A stretch of 60,116 nucleotides of DNA from an uncultured Acidobacteriota bacterium. Its GTDB lineage: Bacteria; Acidobacteriota; Blastocatellia; RBC074. Location: NCBI GenBank assembly GCA_902825875.1, contig CADECP010000001.1, positions 292,280-352,395 of the forward strand, read 5' to 3'. The position numbers were made by a program, and so were the translations under genes. Shown piece by piece: positions 9,228 through 18,946 of this stretch. The notes beneath the pieces were generated by a model. The model worked only from the letters and a program-made list of their open reading frames with translations. It did no database searches and had not been told where the DNA came from. The first letter of the stretch is position 1; each line of letters starts with the position of its first letter.

Positions 9228-9757
9228 TACTTTGTTTTGTGTTTTTCGATGTAGCTGCGCGCGAACTCATTCAAGTGAGGCGCGTTTTCCAAACCGATTT
9301 TTTGGGCTTCTTCTTCGGCTTTTTCAATCGTCCAACCGTCGCGCAACACGCGGCGAATCATCCAGAAAGCTCCGACGCGAATGGCCAGCGCGCAGTGAAT
9401 GTAAGCCGGGCGATTGGCCGGATCGTCCGTAATTTTCAAAAACTCTTCGACTTGTTCGTCTTTCGGCGCGGCGAACACAACCGGAATGTTGAAATACTTC
9501 AAGCCGACTTTTTTCGCTTCGGCTTCTTCTTCGGCGGCGCGATGTTCGCTGGGCTGGCGCAGATTGATGATCGCTTTGACGCCGTCGGCTTTCAGCCTGG
9601 CCAGATGTTCAGGGCGAGGCTGAGCGCCGGTGCAGAATTCATCATTGACCTTCAGAAAGTTTCGTATCGGCGGAACCTGCGGGGCTTCCTGAACTGCAGC
9701 GACTTGAGAGCAGCCGACAAATAATAACGCGAGCAGCGCAATTGAAAACAGTTTCAT
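9227..9757 (-). CDS. Exported DSP/DUF442-like protein phosphatase, probable lipoprotein
   Basis: 176 residues. The N-terminus (MKLFSIALLALLFVGC) looks like a lipoprotein signal ending in a Cys near residue 16. The body matches the dual-specificity phosphatase-like DUF442 group: FCTGAQPRPEHLARLKADG, then INLRQPSE, then a P-loop HCALAIRVGA. The P-loop has four residues between Cys and Arg, not the five of classical CX5R phosphatases; related sequences with HCxxxxR are familiar to me, so I do not call it broken. Its ATG overlaps the stop of the Uma2 gene (ATGA) and its stop overlaps the next start, giving a tightly coupled four-gene operon. The substrate is unknown. Confidence 0.75.
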   Translation of the reverse strand: MKLFSIALLALLFVGCSQVAAVQEAPQVPPIRNFLKVNDEFCTGAQPRPEHLARLKADGVKAIINLRQPSEHRAAEEEAEAKKVGLKYFNIPVVFAAPKDEQVEEFLKITDDPANRPAYIHCALAIRVGAFWMIRRVLRDGWTIEKAEEEAQKIGLENAPHLNEFARSYIEKHKTK

Positions 9758-10422
9758 TGTTGTTTTCCTTGTTGGGCTTTGACCCAGTTTCTGAATTCAC
9801 GCGCCATTACCATTGCGCCTGCTTCTTCGCCTTTTTGCAGAAAAGAAAAAACTGTTTGTGGGGTTAGAAAAGGAAAAAGCTGGCTGGTGGCGCTTTCAAC
9901 ATATTCATCGAAGTTCAGCACATAGAAACGGATTTTATCTCCTTCGTGAACCCATAATTCCGGGACGCCGATTGCCGCGTAAATCGAAAACTTCTTGAGG
10001 GAAAGATTGGTGATGTCCACTTCAATCGCCAAATCGGGCGGAGGATCAACGCTTAGATCAATCCTCTTTTTGCCAGAAATCCGTTTGAAGTTTTCAAAGT
10101 AATAACAATCATCCGGCTCCGTGCCTTTTTTCTTTGATCGCTGTTTGAAGGTCGTCGAACCTCGGCTCAGATAGTTCAACTCAAGTTCCTCAGCCAGCAC
10201 AAAAATCAGTGGCGCAAATAACGTTGAAATACCTTCGTGCTCCGGCGAAACACTCATGATTTGTAATCTCCCGTTGTCGTAAGTCAGGCGCAGATGCGTG
10301 GCTTCGCCAATGTCTTCCAGCAACTCCTCGTACTCTTCCCACTCCACGTCAGAAAGAGTGGACACCATTCCCGGAGGCATCATCTCGATCAAGGCTTTGT
10401 AATCGGTTGCAGTTGCAATCAT
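9754..10422 (-). CDS. Uma2 (DUF820) family PD-(D/E)xK-fold protein
   Basis: I start at the ATG at 10422, four bases after the acs stop; the longer frame runs back into acs and has no support. 222 residues. Uma2 hallmarks are visible: GRLQIMSVSPEHEG, PPDLAIEVDITN, then LKKFSIYAAIGVPELWV. Uma2 proteins have a restriction-endonuclease-like fold and are expanded in cyanobacteria, Chloroflexi and Acidobacteria; their function is mostly unknown. Coupling to acs and to the phosphatase gene (ATGA overlap at 9754-9757) shows co-translation but does not suggest a nuclease target. Confidence 0.85.
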   Translation of the reverse strand: MIATATDYKALIEMMPPGMVSTLSDVEWEEYEELLEDIGEATHLRLTYDNGRLQIMSVSPEHEGISTLFAPLIFVLAEELELNYLSRGSTTFKQRSKKKGTEPDDCYYFENFKRISGKKRIDLSVDPPPDLAIEVDITNLSLKKFSIYAAIGVPELWVHEGDKIRFYVLNFDEYVESATSQLFPFLTPQTVFSFLQKGEEAGAMVMAREFRNWVKAQQGKQQ

Positions 10423-10426
10423 TGTT

Positions 10427-12379
10427 TTACTCCTCGTCTTCGCGCAGTTTGGCCAGCACGGACAAATCTTCCAGCGTAGTCGTATCGCCAACGGTTTGAT
10501 TTCCAGCCGCAATGTCTCGCAGCAAGCGGCGCATGATTTTGCCCGAACGAGTTTTGGGCAGCATGTCGCTGAATCGAATGTCGTCGGGTTTGGCCATCGG
10601 GCCAATTTCTTTGGCGACGTGTTTGCGGAGTTCCTCCTTCAATTCATCCGAAGCTTTGTGGCCGGATTCCAAAGTGACGAAAGCCGAAACGGCCTGTCCT
10701 TTCAAATCATCGGGGCGACCGACGACGGCGGCTTCTGCTACGGCTGGATGCGAAACCAGCGCGCTTTCGATTTCCATAGTTCCCAAGCGATGACCGCTGA
10801 CGTTGATAACGTCGTCAACTCTGCCCATCAGCCAGAAATATCCGTCGTCATCGCGGCGAGCGCCGTCGCCTGTGAAGTAACAGCCGGGAATGTCCGACCA
10901 GTATTGTTTTTTGAAGCGGTCAGCGTCGCGGTAAATCGTACGCAACATTCCAGGCCAGGGTTTGGTGATAACCAAAAAACCGCCTTGATTTTTGCCGACT
11001 GAAACTCCGTCGCGGGTTTGAATGTCCGGCACGATTCCTGGAAAGGGAAGTGTCGCCGATCCGGGTTTTGTGGCTACGGCTCCGGGAATCGGAGAAATCA
11101 AAATGCCTCCGGTTTCGGTCTGCCACCAGGTGTCAACAATCGGGCAACGTTCTTTGCCAATGACTCGGTGATACCACATCCAGGCTTCGGGATTGATTGG
11201 TTCGCCGACTGAGCCGAGCAAACGCAAACTGGACAAGTCGTATTTCAACGGCCACTGCTCACCCCATTTGATGAAGGTGCGAATCGCAGTCGGAGCGGTG
11301 TACAAAATGTTGACCTTGTGTTTTTCGATGATCTGCCAGAAACGGCCAAAGTCCGGCGTGTTCGGCGCGCCTTCGTACATGACAATCGAAGCGCCGTTTT
11401 GCAGCGGGCCGTAGACGATGTAGCTGTGCCCAGTCACCCAGCCGATGTCAGCCGTACACCAATAAGTGTCTTCGTCTTTCAGGTCGAAAACCCATTTGGC
11501 CGTCAGGTAGGTGTGAACCGAATAACCGCCCGTGGTGTGGACAATGCCTTTCGGTTTTCCGGTCGTGCCGGAAGTGTAAAGAATATAAAGCGGATGTTCT
11601 GAATCCAGCGGTTCTGCCGGGCAAACGTCCGAAGCCGTTTCCATCAACTGGTGATACCAATGATCGCGTCCCGGTTCCATGTGGATTTCGTTCTTGCAGC
11701 GTTCGACGACGACGACCTGTTTGACCGAAGGGCAATCTTTGATCGCGGCGTCCACAGCCGGTTTCAGCGGCAGAGCCGATCCGCGACGATAACCTCCGTC
11801 GGCAGTGATGACCGCAGCGGCTTCGGCGTCGTTGATGCGGTCTTTCAATGCTTCAGCAGAAAAGCCTCCGAAGATGATCGAATGCGTAGCTCCTATGCGC
11901 GCGCAAGCCAGCATCGCCACAGGCAGTTCGACAATCATAGGCATGTAAATGGCTACGCGGTCGCCGCTTTTGACGCCGAGCCCTTTCAACACATTGGCGA
12001 ATTTGCAGACTTCGCTGTGAAGCTGTTGATAAGTCAGCGTGCGAGTGTCGCCGGGTTCGCCTTCCCAAATGATGGCGGCTTTGTTTTTGCGCCAGCTTGA
12101 AAGGTGGCGGTCAAGGCAGTTGTAAGAAATGTTTGTCTGGCCGCCGACAAACCATTCGGCAAAAGGTTCGTTCCAGTTCAGAACTTTGTCCCAAGGTTTG
12201 AACCAATGAAGCTCGCTGGCGATTTCAGCCCAGAAACCTTCGGGGTCTTCTACAGAGCGTTTATAAACTTGATCGTAATGCTCTCGGCTGGTGATGTGCG
12301 CCGATGCGCTGAATTCGGTTGATGGCGAAAAGAGACGGTCTTCTTTGAGCAATGAATTAATGTCTGGTTCCTGCGACAT
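10427..12379 (-). CDS. acs: Acetyl-CoA synthetase (AMP-forming)
   Basis: 650 residues from the ATG at 12379, chosen because GGAGG lies six bases upstream and the [14 protein letters not shown] start fits. Acs ligates acetate to CoA at the expense of ATP via acetyl-AMP. Diagnostic segments are the P-loop-like [28 protein letters not shown], the hinge region near [16 protein letters not shown], and the C-terminal [11 protein letters not shown] with the catalytic lysine that is often acetylated. Length matches the family. It heads an operon with a Uma2 protein, a phosphatase-like lipoprotein and a SpoIIE-like protein. Confidence 0.96.
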   Translation of the reverse strand: MSQEPDINSLLKEDRLFSPSTEFSASAHITSREHYDQVYKRSVEDPEGFWAEIASELHWFKPWDKVLNWNEPFAEWFVGGQTNISYNCLDRHLSSWRKNKAAIIWEGEPGDTRTLTYQQLHSEVCKFANVLKGLGVKSGDRVAIYMPMIVELPVAMLACARIGATHSIIFGGFSAEALKDRINDAEAAAVITADGGYRRGSALPLKPAVDAAIKDCPSVKQVVVVERCKNEIHMEPGRDHWYHQLMETASDVCPAEPLDSEHPLYILYTSGTTGKPKGIVHTTGGYSVHTYLTAKWVFDLKDEDTYWCTADIGWVTGHSYIVYGPLQNGASIVMYEGAPNTPDFGRFWQIIEKHKVNILYTAPTAIRTFIKWGEQWPLKYDLSSLRLLGSVGEPINPEAWMWYHRVIGKERCPIVDTWWQTETGGILISPIPGAVATKPGSATLPFPGIVPDIQTRDGVSVGKNQGGFLVITKPWPGMLRTIYRDADRFKKQYWSDIPGCYFTGDGARRDDDGYFWLMGRVDDVINVSGHRLGTMEIESALVSHPAVAEAAVVGRPDDLKGQAVSAFVTLESGHKASDELKEELRKHVAKEIGPMAKPDDIRFSDMLPKTRSGKIMRRLLRDIAAGNQTVGDTTTLEDLSVLAKLREDEE

Positions 12380-12499
12380 TCTTCCTCCAAAACGGGTTGT
12401 AGATTGAAGTGATAGGTTTGATTCGCGGCCATCATACCCGCGACTTTCGGGGATGCAAAGAGGGTGCGACTGCAATAAATGATGGCTTGCGGCGGCAGG

Positions 12500-13171
12500 T
12501 TATTCGGTTTGGGAATTGAATTGATAGCCTATGCCGCGCACGGAGCGAATCAAAGCGCCATCGCCGTCGCCAAGTGTTTGCCGCAGTCGGACAATCAGAT
12601 TATCTATTGTGCGAGTGTTTGGAGATTTATCCTCGCCCCACAACGCGTCGAGGATTTCATCCCGACTGACAACGCGCGGAGCGGCAACGATCAGAAGCTG
12701 AAGCAGTTGGAATTCGCGTGTTGGCAAATACTCGCGCTGGCCGTCTGGTTGAACAATGGAGCGCGTATCGAGTTCGATGCTGCGTCCGTTGCATTGCAAT
12801 TGTTGATGAACCGGGTGATTGTCGAGCACGTGTTTGACGCGCAGCAAAAGTTCACGCAAATGAAAAGGTTTGGGGATGAATTCTTCTGCGCCAAGTTCAA
12901 ACCCTTCTAAACGGTTTTCCGCCGAACTCCAGGCTGTGATGAAGACTATCGGCAAAACCGATTGCGATTTGATGTGTCGAGCCAGCTCGAAGCCGGAGCC
13001 ATCGGGCAAACCGACATCCAGGATGACCAGGTCCCACCAGAATTGCGGTAAAGCGTTGAGTGCCGCTGCCCGTGTTTCAACCCATTGGACGGAATATCCC
13101 TCGCGCGCCAGCCGTTCATGCAAGGTCGCGCCAAGCGAACGATCATCTTCAACCAGCAAAAGTCGCTTCAC
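12500..13171 (-). CDS. OmpR-family response regulator
   Basis: 223 residues with a GTG start at 13171 that overlaps the kinase stop (GTGA). The receiver domain has acidic residues D9/D10, phosphoacceptor D52 (LVILDVGLPDGSG) and K101 (FIPKPF). A winged-helix trans_reg_C domain follows (about 130-220), ending VRGIGYQFNSQTE. It should bind DNA after phosphorylation by the adjacent kinase. The regulon is not evident. Confidence 0.93.
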   Translation of the reverse strand: MKRLLLVEDDRSLGATLHERLAREGYSVQWVETRAAALNALPQFWWDLVILDVGLPDGSGFELARHIKSQSVLPIVFITAWSSAENRLEGFELGAEEFIPKPFHLRELLLRVKHVLDNHPVHQQLQCNGRSIELDTRSIVQPDGQREYLPTREFQLLQLLIVAAPRVVSRDEILDALWGEDKSPNTRTIDNLIVRLRQTLGDGDGALIRSVRGIGYQFNSQTE

Positions 13172-14106
13172 GTCATCACCCGTTTGAAATCACGCGCAAG
13201 AGTTTCCGGTTGAGCTTGTCGCAGGCTCAACCGGGCCACGAATCCTTGACGCTCACCTGGCGCAAATTCGAGCGCCCCGCCCATGCGCTTCGCCAGTTGC
13301 CGCGAAATGTACAGTCCGACGCCGCTTCCGCTGCTGCGCGATGAGCGCAGAAACAGAGTGCCAAGTTGTCTGTAATCACCGCTGAATCCTTTGCCGTCGT
13401 CCGCTATGCTTAAGCGCAATTGCCTGGCTTCACCCGCTTCGACCTTGATCGTGATTGTTTGCGCCTGTCCGTGAATGACTGCGTTCTGAATCAGATTGGT
13501 CAACACGCTTTCCAATGCGCGCGCGTCAGCCAGCACGGTTCCATCGCCTTGCAGTGTCAACGAAATCTCCGGCCAATGAAAGCTTAACGATTCGACCATG
13601 CGGCTGATTTGCAATGGCTCCGTCAGCAATCGTCCTGAATGCAAATTGACCAGGAACAGGGAATTTTCCAGTTGCAGTTGCAACCGCAAGGTATCTTTCA
13701 ACAGGCGATCCAGAACTGGGTTAGGCTGTTCGTCACCAAAATCTTCACGCAAACTTTCCGCTTGCAAACGCAAACTGGCCAGCGCGGTTTTGGCGTCGTG
13801 CGTGAAGGCCGCAAAAAACTCTTCGCTTTGCCTGTGCCGTCGCCGCTCGCTCCAGACGTAAGAAATCAATGAAACGCCACCGATAAACAACAACCCGATC
13901 AGTACTGCGCCTTCCCACAACAGCATGCTGTAATAATGATGCGATGCCGATGCCGCATTGGTGATGGCGACGGTCAGTTGCTGTAACTGATTGAGCTGAC
14001 GCAGGCTGAAAATCAGCCACCAAGCAGCCAGCGCCACAGTGAAGATTAGCCAAAAAGCTACCAGCGCCAGTTTGAAGCGATCTTTGTTGCGTTCCATCTT
14101 CTTCAA
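13168..14106 (-). CDS. Sensor histidine kinase
   Basis: 312 residues. Two membrane helices (about 13-35 and 62-84) flank a short sensor loop of about 27 residues. The H-box is FTHDAKTALASLR with H103, followed by the N-box NLIQNAVIHG, G1 DDGKGF and the GSGVGLYISRQLAKRMGG segment. The small periplasmic loop suggests sensing inside the membrane or through a partner. It is the first gene of the pair and lies 31 bp downstream of the lptF-lptG fusion, so it may be read from the same message. It pairs with the overlapping response regulator. Confidence 0.92.
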   Translation of the reverse strand: MKKMERNKDRFKLALVAFWLIFTVALAAWWLIFSLRQLNQLQQLTVAITNAASASHHYYSMLLWEGAVLIGLLFIGGVSLISYVWSERRRHRQSEEFFAAFTHDAKTALASLRLQAESLREDFGDEQPNPVLDRLLKDTLRLQLQLENSLFLVNLHSGRLLTEPLQISRMVESLSFHWPEISLTLQGDGTVLADARALESVLTNLIQNAVIHGQAQTITIKVEAGEARQLRLSIADDGKGFSGDYRQLGTLFLRSSRSSGSGVGLYISRQLAKRMGGALEFAPGERQGFVARLSLRQAQPETLARDFKRVMT

Positions 14107-14137
14107 GCTTTCTTTGAATGTGGCCAGCCCTTGAAAC

Positions 14138-16492
14138 TCAACTGTGCGCGCGCTGGCGGAAGTTCAGATACAACCCTATGGCCAAAAATAGAATTTGTGG
14201 CCCCCAAACCGCCAGGTCTTCAGGCAGGTTGTCTTGTTGGCCGGCGGCTTCGAAAAGTGACATCAACAACCAGAAAATCAAACCGATGCCTACGCTGATT
14301 GCGACACTTAGCAGCGGACTGAACTTGCGGCCACGATTGGTCAGCGCAAATGGAATAGCCAGCACGGCCAGCGTCATGCAAGAGAAGGGAAATGCCAGTC
14401 GTCGTTTCAAATCCAGTTGAGCCGTCGTGATTGAAGCGCCAACGCTTTTCAACTGGCTGATATAGCTTTTTAGCTCGTCCGAATCCATTTTGCTCGATTC
14501 GTTGACCGTGCGTTTGAAGATGTTGATACCGTCTTCGATGCGAATCGGTTGCGGAGTTTCGGTCAGCGAAATACGGTTGACGGTCAAATCGGGTTTGATC
14601 GTTTCAGACCATCCGTTGCTGGCAATCCAGGTCAGCGGGGTGGACGGCGTGGCCTGATTGAAATGCATGGTTTTTTCAACCAGATGAGTTGACGGGGTTA
14701 AGTAATACGCCGAAGCGTTTGTCAGGCTGTTGTCGTTTTCGACTCGCTGATAACTGTAAATCGTATCGTTTTTGCCGAAGACCCATTTTTTTCCAAATGC
14801 GATGGTGGTTTGTTCGATCTGGCGACCTTTGATTTTGTTGTAGCGAAAATCCTGTTCGCGGTTGGTGTGCGGCAGCATGAAATCCGAAATGAACCACAGG
14901 AAAAATCCAACAGCAACGACGGCCATCATCAACGGAACGACTGTGCGAAGCCTGCTTAAACCTGCGCCGGACAGAATCACCAATTGATTGCTTCGTGCCA
15001 GCACGCTGCACCCCGTCAAAATACCGACCAGCAAGGCGAACGGCGAAACTTGATAAATGAATTGTGGCGACAGGTAGCCCAAATACGTCAGCGCGTAACC
15101 AATTGTCGCGCCGGTTTTGCTCATCGCCGGAATCAAATCGAACAGCGTAAACACCAGCGAAGTCATCACCAATGCACCCGCCGAAATCAGGTAGTATTTG
15201 AAAACTTCGCTGACCAGCAGGTAATTGACCAGGCTGAACGGGTTGAAAGCCGGGAAGCTGAATTTGGCGGGTTGATTCGCTTGAATCGCTCCGCTCGAAA
15301 TTGCAACCGGAGCCGCCGATTTGGCAGGTGTGAATTTAGAGAACAGAGAAAATCGAAACGCCGATTTGTTGGTGACAAAGGCGTAAACGACATATCCGCC
15401 GAACAACAGATTTGAAAACCACACTCCCAACCAGGCTGGAACGGTTCCTGAAACTGCCAGATTCTGACCGGCGACCAGCACCAGATAAAAGAACATGGCC
15501 AAAAACAACACGACAACTGTTGTTCTGGGTTTGCTGGCCAATCGTCTGCCTTGCAGTGCGACGATGAAAGTCATCAAGGTCAATGTTACACAGGCGAACG
15601 GAAAAGCGAATCGTCTGTGCCATTCGACATTGGCCTGACGGCGTTCTTTAACCGAAGGTGCGGTGGTGATTTGCCGCGTGACTTCGCTGAGCGTCATTTC
15701 AGACAACGGGCCGACGTTGTTCGCCGAATCGTCGCCGTTGCCGGTCTGTTCCGTGAATTTGATTGAGAGTTTTTCCGACGCCGACGCCGAACTGGTGGAT
15801 TGAGAACCGTTGGCAATTTTGCTTTCAATCGAAACTACTTTTCTTAATTCGACTTCCAGCGCCAGTTTTTGATTTTCTTCGCCGCCGGTGATTCTCAACT
15901 GACCTCTTTCAGCGGTGATCAACCTGGATAATTCGCTGTCAGGTTCCTGGCGCAGCAAAAACACTCCGATCCATTCACCGGTTTTCTGGTCAATGTCTCG
16001 AACGTACAGCAGGGAATTAGGGAATCTGGTGATGAATCGCCCGGCTGTGACTTGAGCATTGGCTTCCTGAACCAGGACTTTGGTTCTCAAACCTTTCAGT
16101 TTTTTCAACGCACGAGGCGCAGTTTGCGCCAGCAGATAAGAGGTGAGCATTGCGCCAGCAATGCCTACGCACAAAAACGGCAAAGCGATTTTGAATTTGC
16201 CTATGCCCAGCGACTGCATTGCAGTCATTTCGCCATCGGTCGAAAGCCGGCTGCAGGTGATGATCGTTCCCAGCAACAAAGCCACAGGCAATGTGATGAC
16301 TACAATTCCGGGAATCAGGCTCAACATGAATTGAACTGCGACTTGAGCCGAAGAATGAAACGAGAGAATAACATTGAAGTATTTGCCAGCTTGCTGAACA
16401 AATACCAAAGAGGTCAGAGCAGCAAATGTCACCAACGTAACTGGCAGGATTTCCGATAGCAGAGAAATGAAGAGTCTTTGAAACCGACCCAT
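14138..16492 (-). CDS. lptF-lptG: Fused LptF-LptG lipopolysaccharide export permease
   Basis: 784 residues, about twice the size of one YjgP/YjgQ protein (about 360). The first half (about 1-375) starts MGRFQRLFISLLSEILP and carries the helices and beta-jellyroll expected of one permease, including LRLSTDGEMTAMQS-like and HRRFAFPFACVTLTL segments. A linker of about 30 residues leads to a second copy (about 405-784) starting NYLLVSEVFKYYL, with SQFIYQVSPFALLVGILTG-like, LDLKRRLAFPFSCMTL and a final helix. LptF and LptG normally form a heterodimer with the LptB2 ATPase that pulls LPS from the inner membrane. Here one polypeptide would supply both halves. No lptB, lptA or lptC is nearby. Confidence 0.87.
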   Translation of the reverse strand: MGRFQRLFISLLSEILPVTLVTFAALTSLVFVQQAGKYFNVILSFHSSAQVAVQFMLSLIPGIVVITLPVALLLGTIITCSRLSTDGEMTAMQSLGIGKFKIALPFLCVGIAGAMLTSYLLAQTAPRALKKLKGLRTKVLVQEANAQVTAGRFITRFPNSLLYVRDIDQKTGEWIGVFLLRQEPDSELSRLITAERGQLRITGGEENQKLALEVELRKVVSIESKIANGSQSTSSASASEKLSIKFTEQTGNGDDSANNVGPLSEMTLSEVTRQITTAPSVKERRQANVEWHRRFAFPFACVTLTLMTFIVALQGRRLASKPRTTVVVLFLAMFFYLVLVAGQNLAVSGTVPAWLGVWFSNLLFGGYVVYAFVTNKSAFRFSLFSKFTPAKSAAPVAISSGAIQANQPAKFSFPAFNPFSLVNYLLVSEVFKYYLISAGALVMTSLVFTLFDLIPAMSKTGATIGYALTYLGYLSPQFIYQVSPFALLVGILTGCSVLARSNQLVILSGAGLSRLRTVVPLMMAVVAVGFFLWFISDFMLPHTNREQDFRYNKIKGRQIEQTTIAFGKKWVFGKNDTIYSYQRVENDNSLTNASAYYLTPSTHLVEKTMHFNQATPSTPLTWIASNGWSETIKPDLTVNRISLTETPQPIRIEDGINIFKRTVNESSKMDSDELKSYISQLKSVGASITTAQLDLKRRLAFPFSCMTLAVLAIPFALTNRGRKFSPLLSVAISVGIGLIFWLLMSLFEAAGQQDNLPEDLAVWGPQILFLAIGLYLNFRQRAHS

Positions 16493-16536
16493 TTTTTAGA
16501 CACCTATTGAGTCTGATAAGAGGCCTTATGTGGGGG

Positions 16537-16692
16537 AATAGGATTTAGGATTTAGGTGTACGGAACATACGGAATTTTTCCTCTTCTTTTCCGTTCATTC
16601 AGTTATTTCCGTTTGTTCTGTTATCTCTCCGCTCTCCTGAGCAGTTACGTCAAATCAGCACTACCCAAATCCTAAATCCCACATCCTAATTC
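16537..16692. repeat. Intergenic interspersed repeat with dyads, low complexity
   Basis: The gap before cas6 holds TAGGATTTAGGATTTAGG-like units at its left end, their inverted counterpart (AATCCTAAATCC-like) near 16670-16690, and repeated ACGGAA/TTCCGT blocks between them. It looks like a decayed palindromic repeat. I see no gene here. Confidence 0.4.
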
Positions 16693-17508
16693 CTATCCAA
16701 GCCCAGCCATTCCAAAACCTTGCGAATTTGCTTCGCCGAATCCGGCTTGCCAGCCAAGTGCAATTAACTCAGAACATCCGCGCACCCAAAACGGCGCTTG
16801 AATGCCGCGAATGCCGATTCGTTCCAGCGAACCTTGCGAGTTTCGCTTAACGAAGTAAGTCATCCGAGTGACCTTGCGACTGTCAAATCCGCCGACCTGA
16901 CGTAAATACTCTTGATCGAACATAAATTCAAACTGATCTTCATTCAGCGGCTCGGCAAACGCCGCGCGGTATTTGGATTTCAGATTTTCCGCAATGGCCA
17001 CGGCGAATTCCGATTCGTCGCGCAGATACACTTTTTGACTTTTGCCGTCAGGCAAATTGACAGGCTTTGAAGCCACCAACGGCGATAACGCTATGAAGCG
17101 CATTTCATCGCTGAATTCAGGTGGCGGGACGAACTGAATATCTTCTACTTCGAACTGCGTGCGACCGATTCGCACAATTCGCTGACTGGCCATACCGGCA
17201 ACCAGCGACGTAATGAATTCGCCGCACAACGACGACACTTGCCAGAACACAGTGCCTGATTCAAAGACTTTTTCATCGCCTTGAAACACAAACCCGCGCG
17301 GCGCTTCCGGCACGGAAAAGACGAAAAACTTGAACCGTTTAGACGCGCCTGCACCTTCGCTCGCAGCCCAGCCGCTGTCATGCACAGCCTGCGACAACTG
17401 CGGATTCACTGCTTCTACCATTTCATAAATAAAGGACTGCCAGGAATGGTGCGAGATCGGAATCGCCGCCGGATACCGCAATGGCTTCAGTTTGATCGTG
17501 ATTCTCAT
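16693..17508 (-). CDS. cas6: Cas6 CRISPR pre-crRNA endoribonuclease
   Basis: 271 residues. Cas6 cuts the repeat in pre-crRNA to release crRNAs with an 8-nt 5' handle. The N-terminus (MRITIKLKPLRYPAAIPISHH) has the RAMP first strand, and H20/H21 before WQSFIYEMV are candidates for the catalytic His. The C-terminus carries the glycine-rich loop GFGEANSQGFGM, typical of Cas6. The gene starts 31 bp from the array's left end and lies on the same strand as the effector operon, so array transcription on the minus strand would run into it. Confidence 0.9.
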   Translation of the reverse strand: MRITIKLKPLRYPAAIPISHHSWQSFIYEMVEAVNPQLSQAVHDSGWAASEGAGASKRFKFFVFSVPEAPRGFVFQGDEKVFESGTVFWQVSSLCGEFITSLVAGMASQRIVRIGRTQFEVEDIQFVPPPEFSDEMRFIALSPLVASKPVNLPDGKSQKVYLRDESEFAVAIAENLKSKYRAAFAEPLNEDQFEFMFDQEYLRQVGGFDSRKVTRMTYFVKRNSQGSLERIGIRGIQAPFWVRGCSELIALGWQAGFGEANSQGFGMAGLG

Positions 17509-17539
17509 TAGATATTCCGTGAGTCTGATAATGGCTTAA

Positions 17540-18946
17540 GTTTCAGTTCCTCTCAGGTTCGATCAGCACTTCAACTTTTTTCGCAACTCTTTTTTCTGTG
17601 GGGTGCTCAGTTTCAGTTCCTCTCAGGTTCGATCAGCACTTCAACTCTATTAGCGTGCTTGGACGTAAAGTGTCTGTACTGTTTCAGTTCCTCTCAGGTT
17701 CGATCAGCACTTCAACAGAAAGCGCAGAGTGCGGCAGTCACACAGGCAGACTTAAGTTTCAGTTCCTCTCAGGTTCGATCAGCACTTCAACCCACCGTAA
17801 CTTTCGGACAAGAACGGCCCGTCCGCGAGTTTCAGTTCCTCTCAGGTTCGATCAGCACTTCAACGATGGATCGCCGTCGGCGTTGGCGAGGTATCCTATT
17901 AGTTTCAGTTCCTCTCAGGTTCGATCAGCACTTCAACTCGCACTTGCGACTATTGTACCTCTGTTGGTGGACGCATGTTTCAGTTCCTCTCAGGTTCGAT
18001 CAGCACTTCAACCATTTTTCAGAATAGCCTGAAAAGCTATTCTATTTTGTTTCAGTTCCTCTCAGGTTCGATCAGCACTTCAACCAGTTTACTGATATGG
18101 CTGCATTTAGTGGGGTGGTGAGTTTCAGTTCCTCTCAGGTTCGATCAGCACTTCAACCCGTAAGAATATGCTGTAGGCATATTCTGCGCCGGTTTCAGTT
18201 CCTCTCAGGTTCGATCAGCACTTCAACACAACTGTGGGCTTCAGTCACCCATGCAAAATTAGTTTCAGTTCCTCTCAGGTTCGATCAGCACTTCAACCAG
18301 TAATGCACACACTACACACAATTTTAAGGAAAAAGTTTCAGTTCCTCTCAGGTTCGATCAGCACTTCAACTCAATGATGTTTTGTCAGGGCGCGAAGTCG
18401 TAATTTTGTTTCAGTTCCTCTCAGGTTCGATCAGCACTTCAACGCCACTAACTGGCGCGGCTGTGTACCAAAGCCGTAGTTTCAGTTCCTCTCAGGTTCG
18501 ATCAGCACTTCAACCAAGACTTGGTTTTCATTCTCACCCGAGAATGAAAACGTTTCAGTTCCTCTCAGGTTCGATCAGCACTTCAACGCGGATGGGACAA
18601 CGAAAATGAAACGGCAAAGAACAGTTTCAGTTCCTCTCAGGTTCGATCAGCACTTCAACCTGCGAAGATCCTGTGTATCGTGGCTGAAATCTTGTTTCAG
18701 TTCCTCTCAGGTTCGATCAGCACTTCAACTTTAGTAGCCGGAATAATCCACTGGGCCATCGGGGGTTTCAGTTCCTCTCAGGTTCGATCAGCACTTCAAC
18801 GGCCGCGGGGTCCTTCGGGGCGGCGGACAGAAATGTGTTTCAGTTCCTCTCAGGTTCGATCAGCACTTCAACGAAACGGTTTTGTCGGTGCTGCGTGGTC
18901 CAACAAGAAAGTTTCAGTTCCTCTCAGGTTCGATCAGCACTTCAAC
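17540..18946 (-). CRISPR. CRISPR array, 20 repeats of 36 bp and 19 spacers
   Basis: Repeats start at 17540, 17610, 17681, 17756, 17829, 17902, 17977, 18049, 18122, 18192, 18262, 18335, 18408, 18479, 18552, 18624, 18694, 18765, 18837 and 18911. By eye all are identical: on the plus strand they begin GTTTCAGTTCC and end CAGCACTTCAAC. Spacers are 34-39 bp. On the minus strand the repeat ends in ACTGAAAC, close to the ATTGAAAC 3' handle common in type III repeats. I therefore infer minus-strand transcription, a leader on the right (from 18947) and the newest spacers on the right. The absence of repeat variants suggests either a young array or strong homogenisation. Three spacers are hairpins. Confidence 0.98.

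Noticed and set aside
9678..9757. Frameshift suspicion in the phosphatase P-loop (HCALAIR)
   Set aside because: Related proteins of this group seem to have the shorter HCxxxxR loop, so I do not call it broken.
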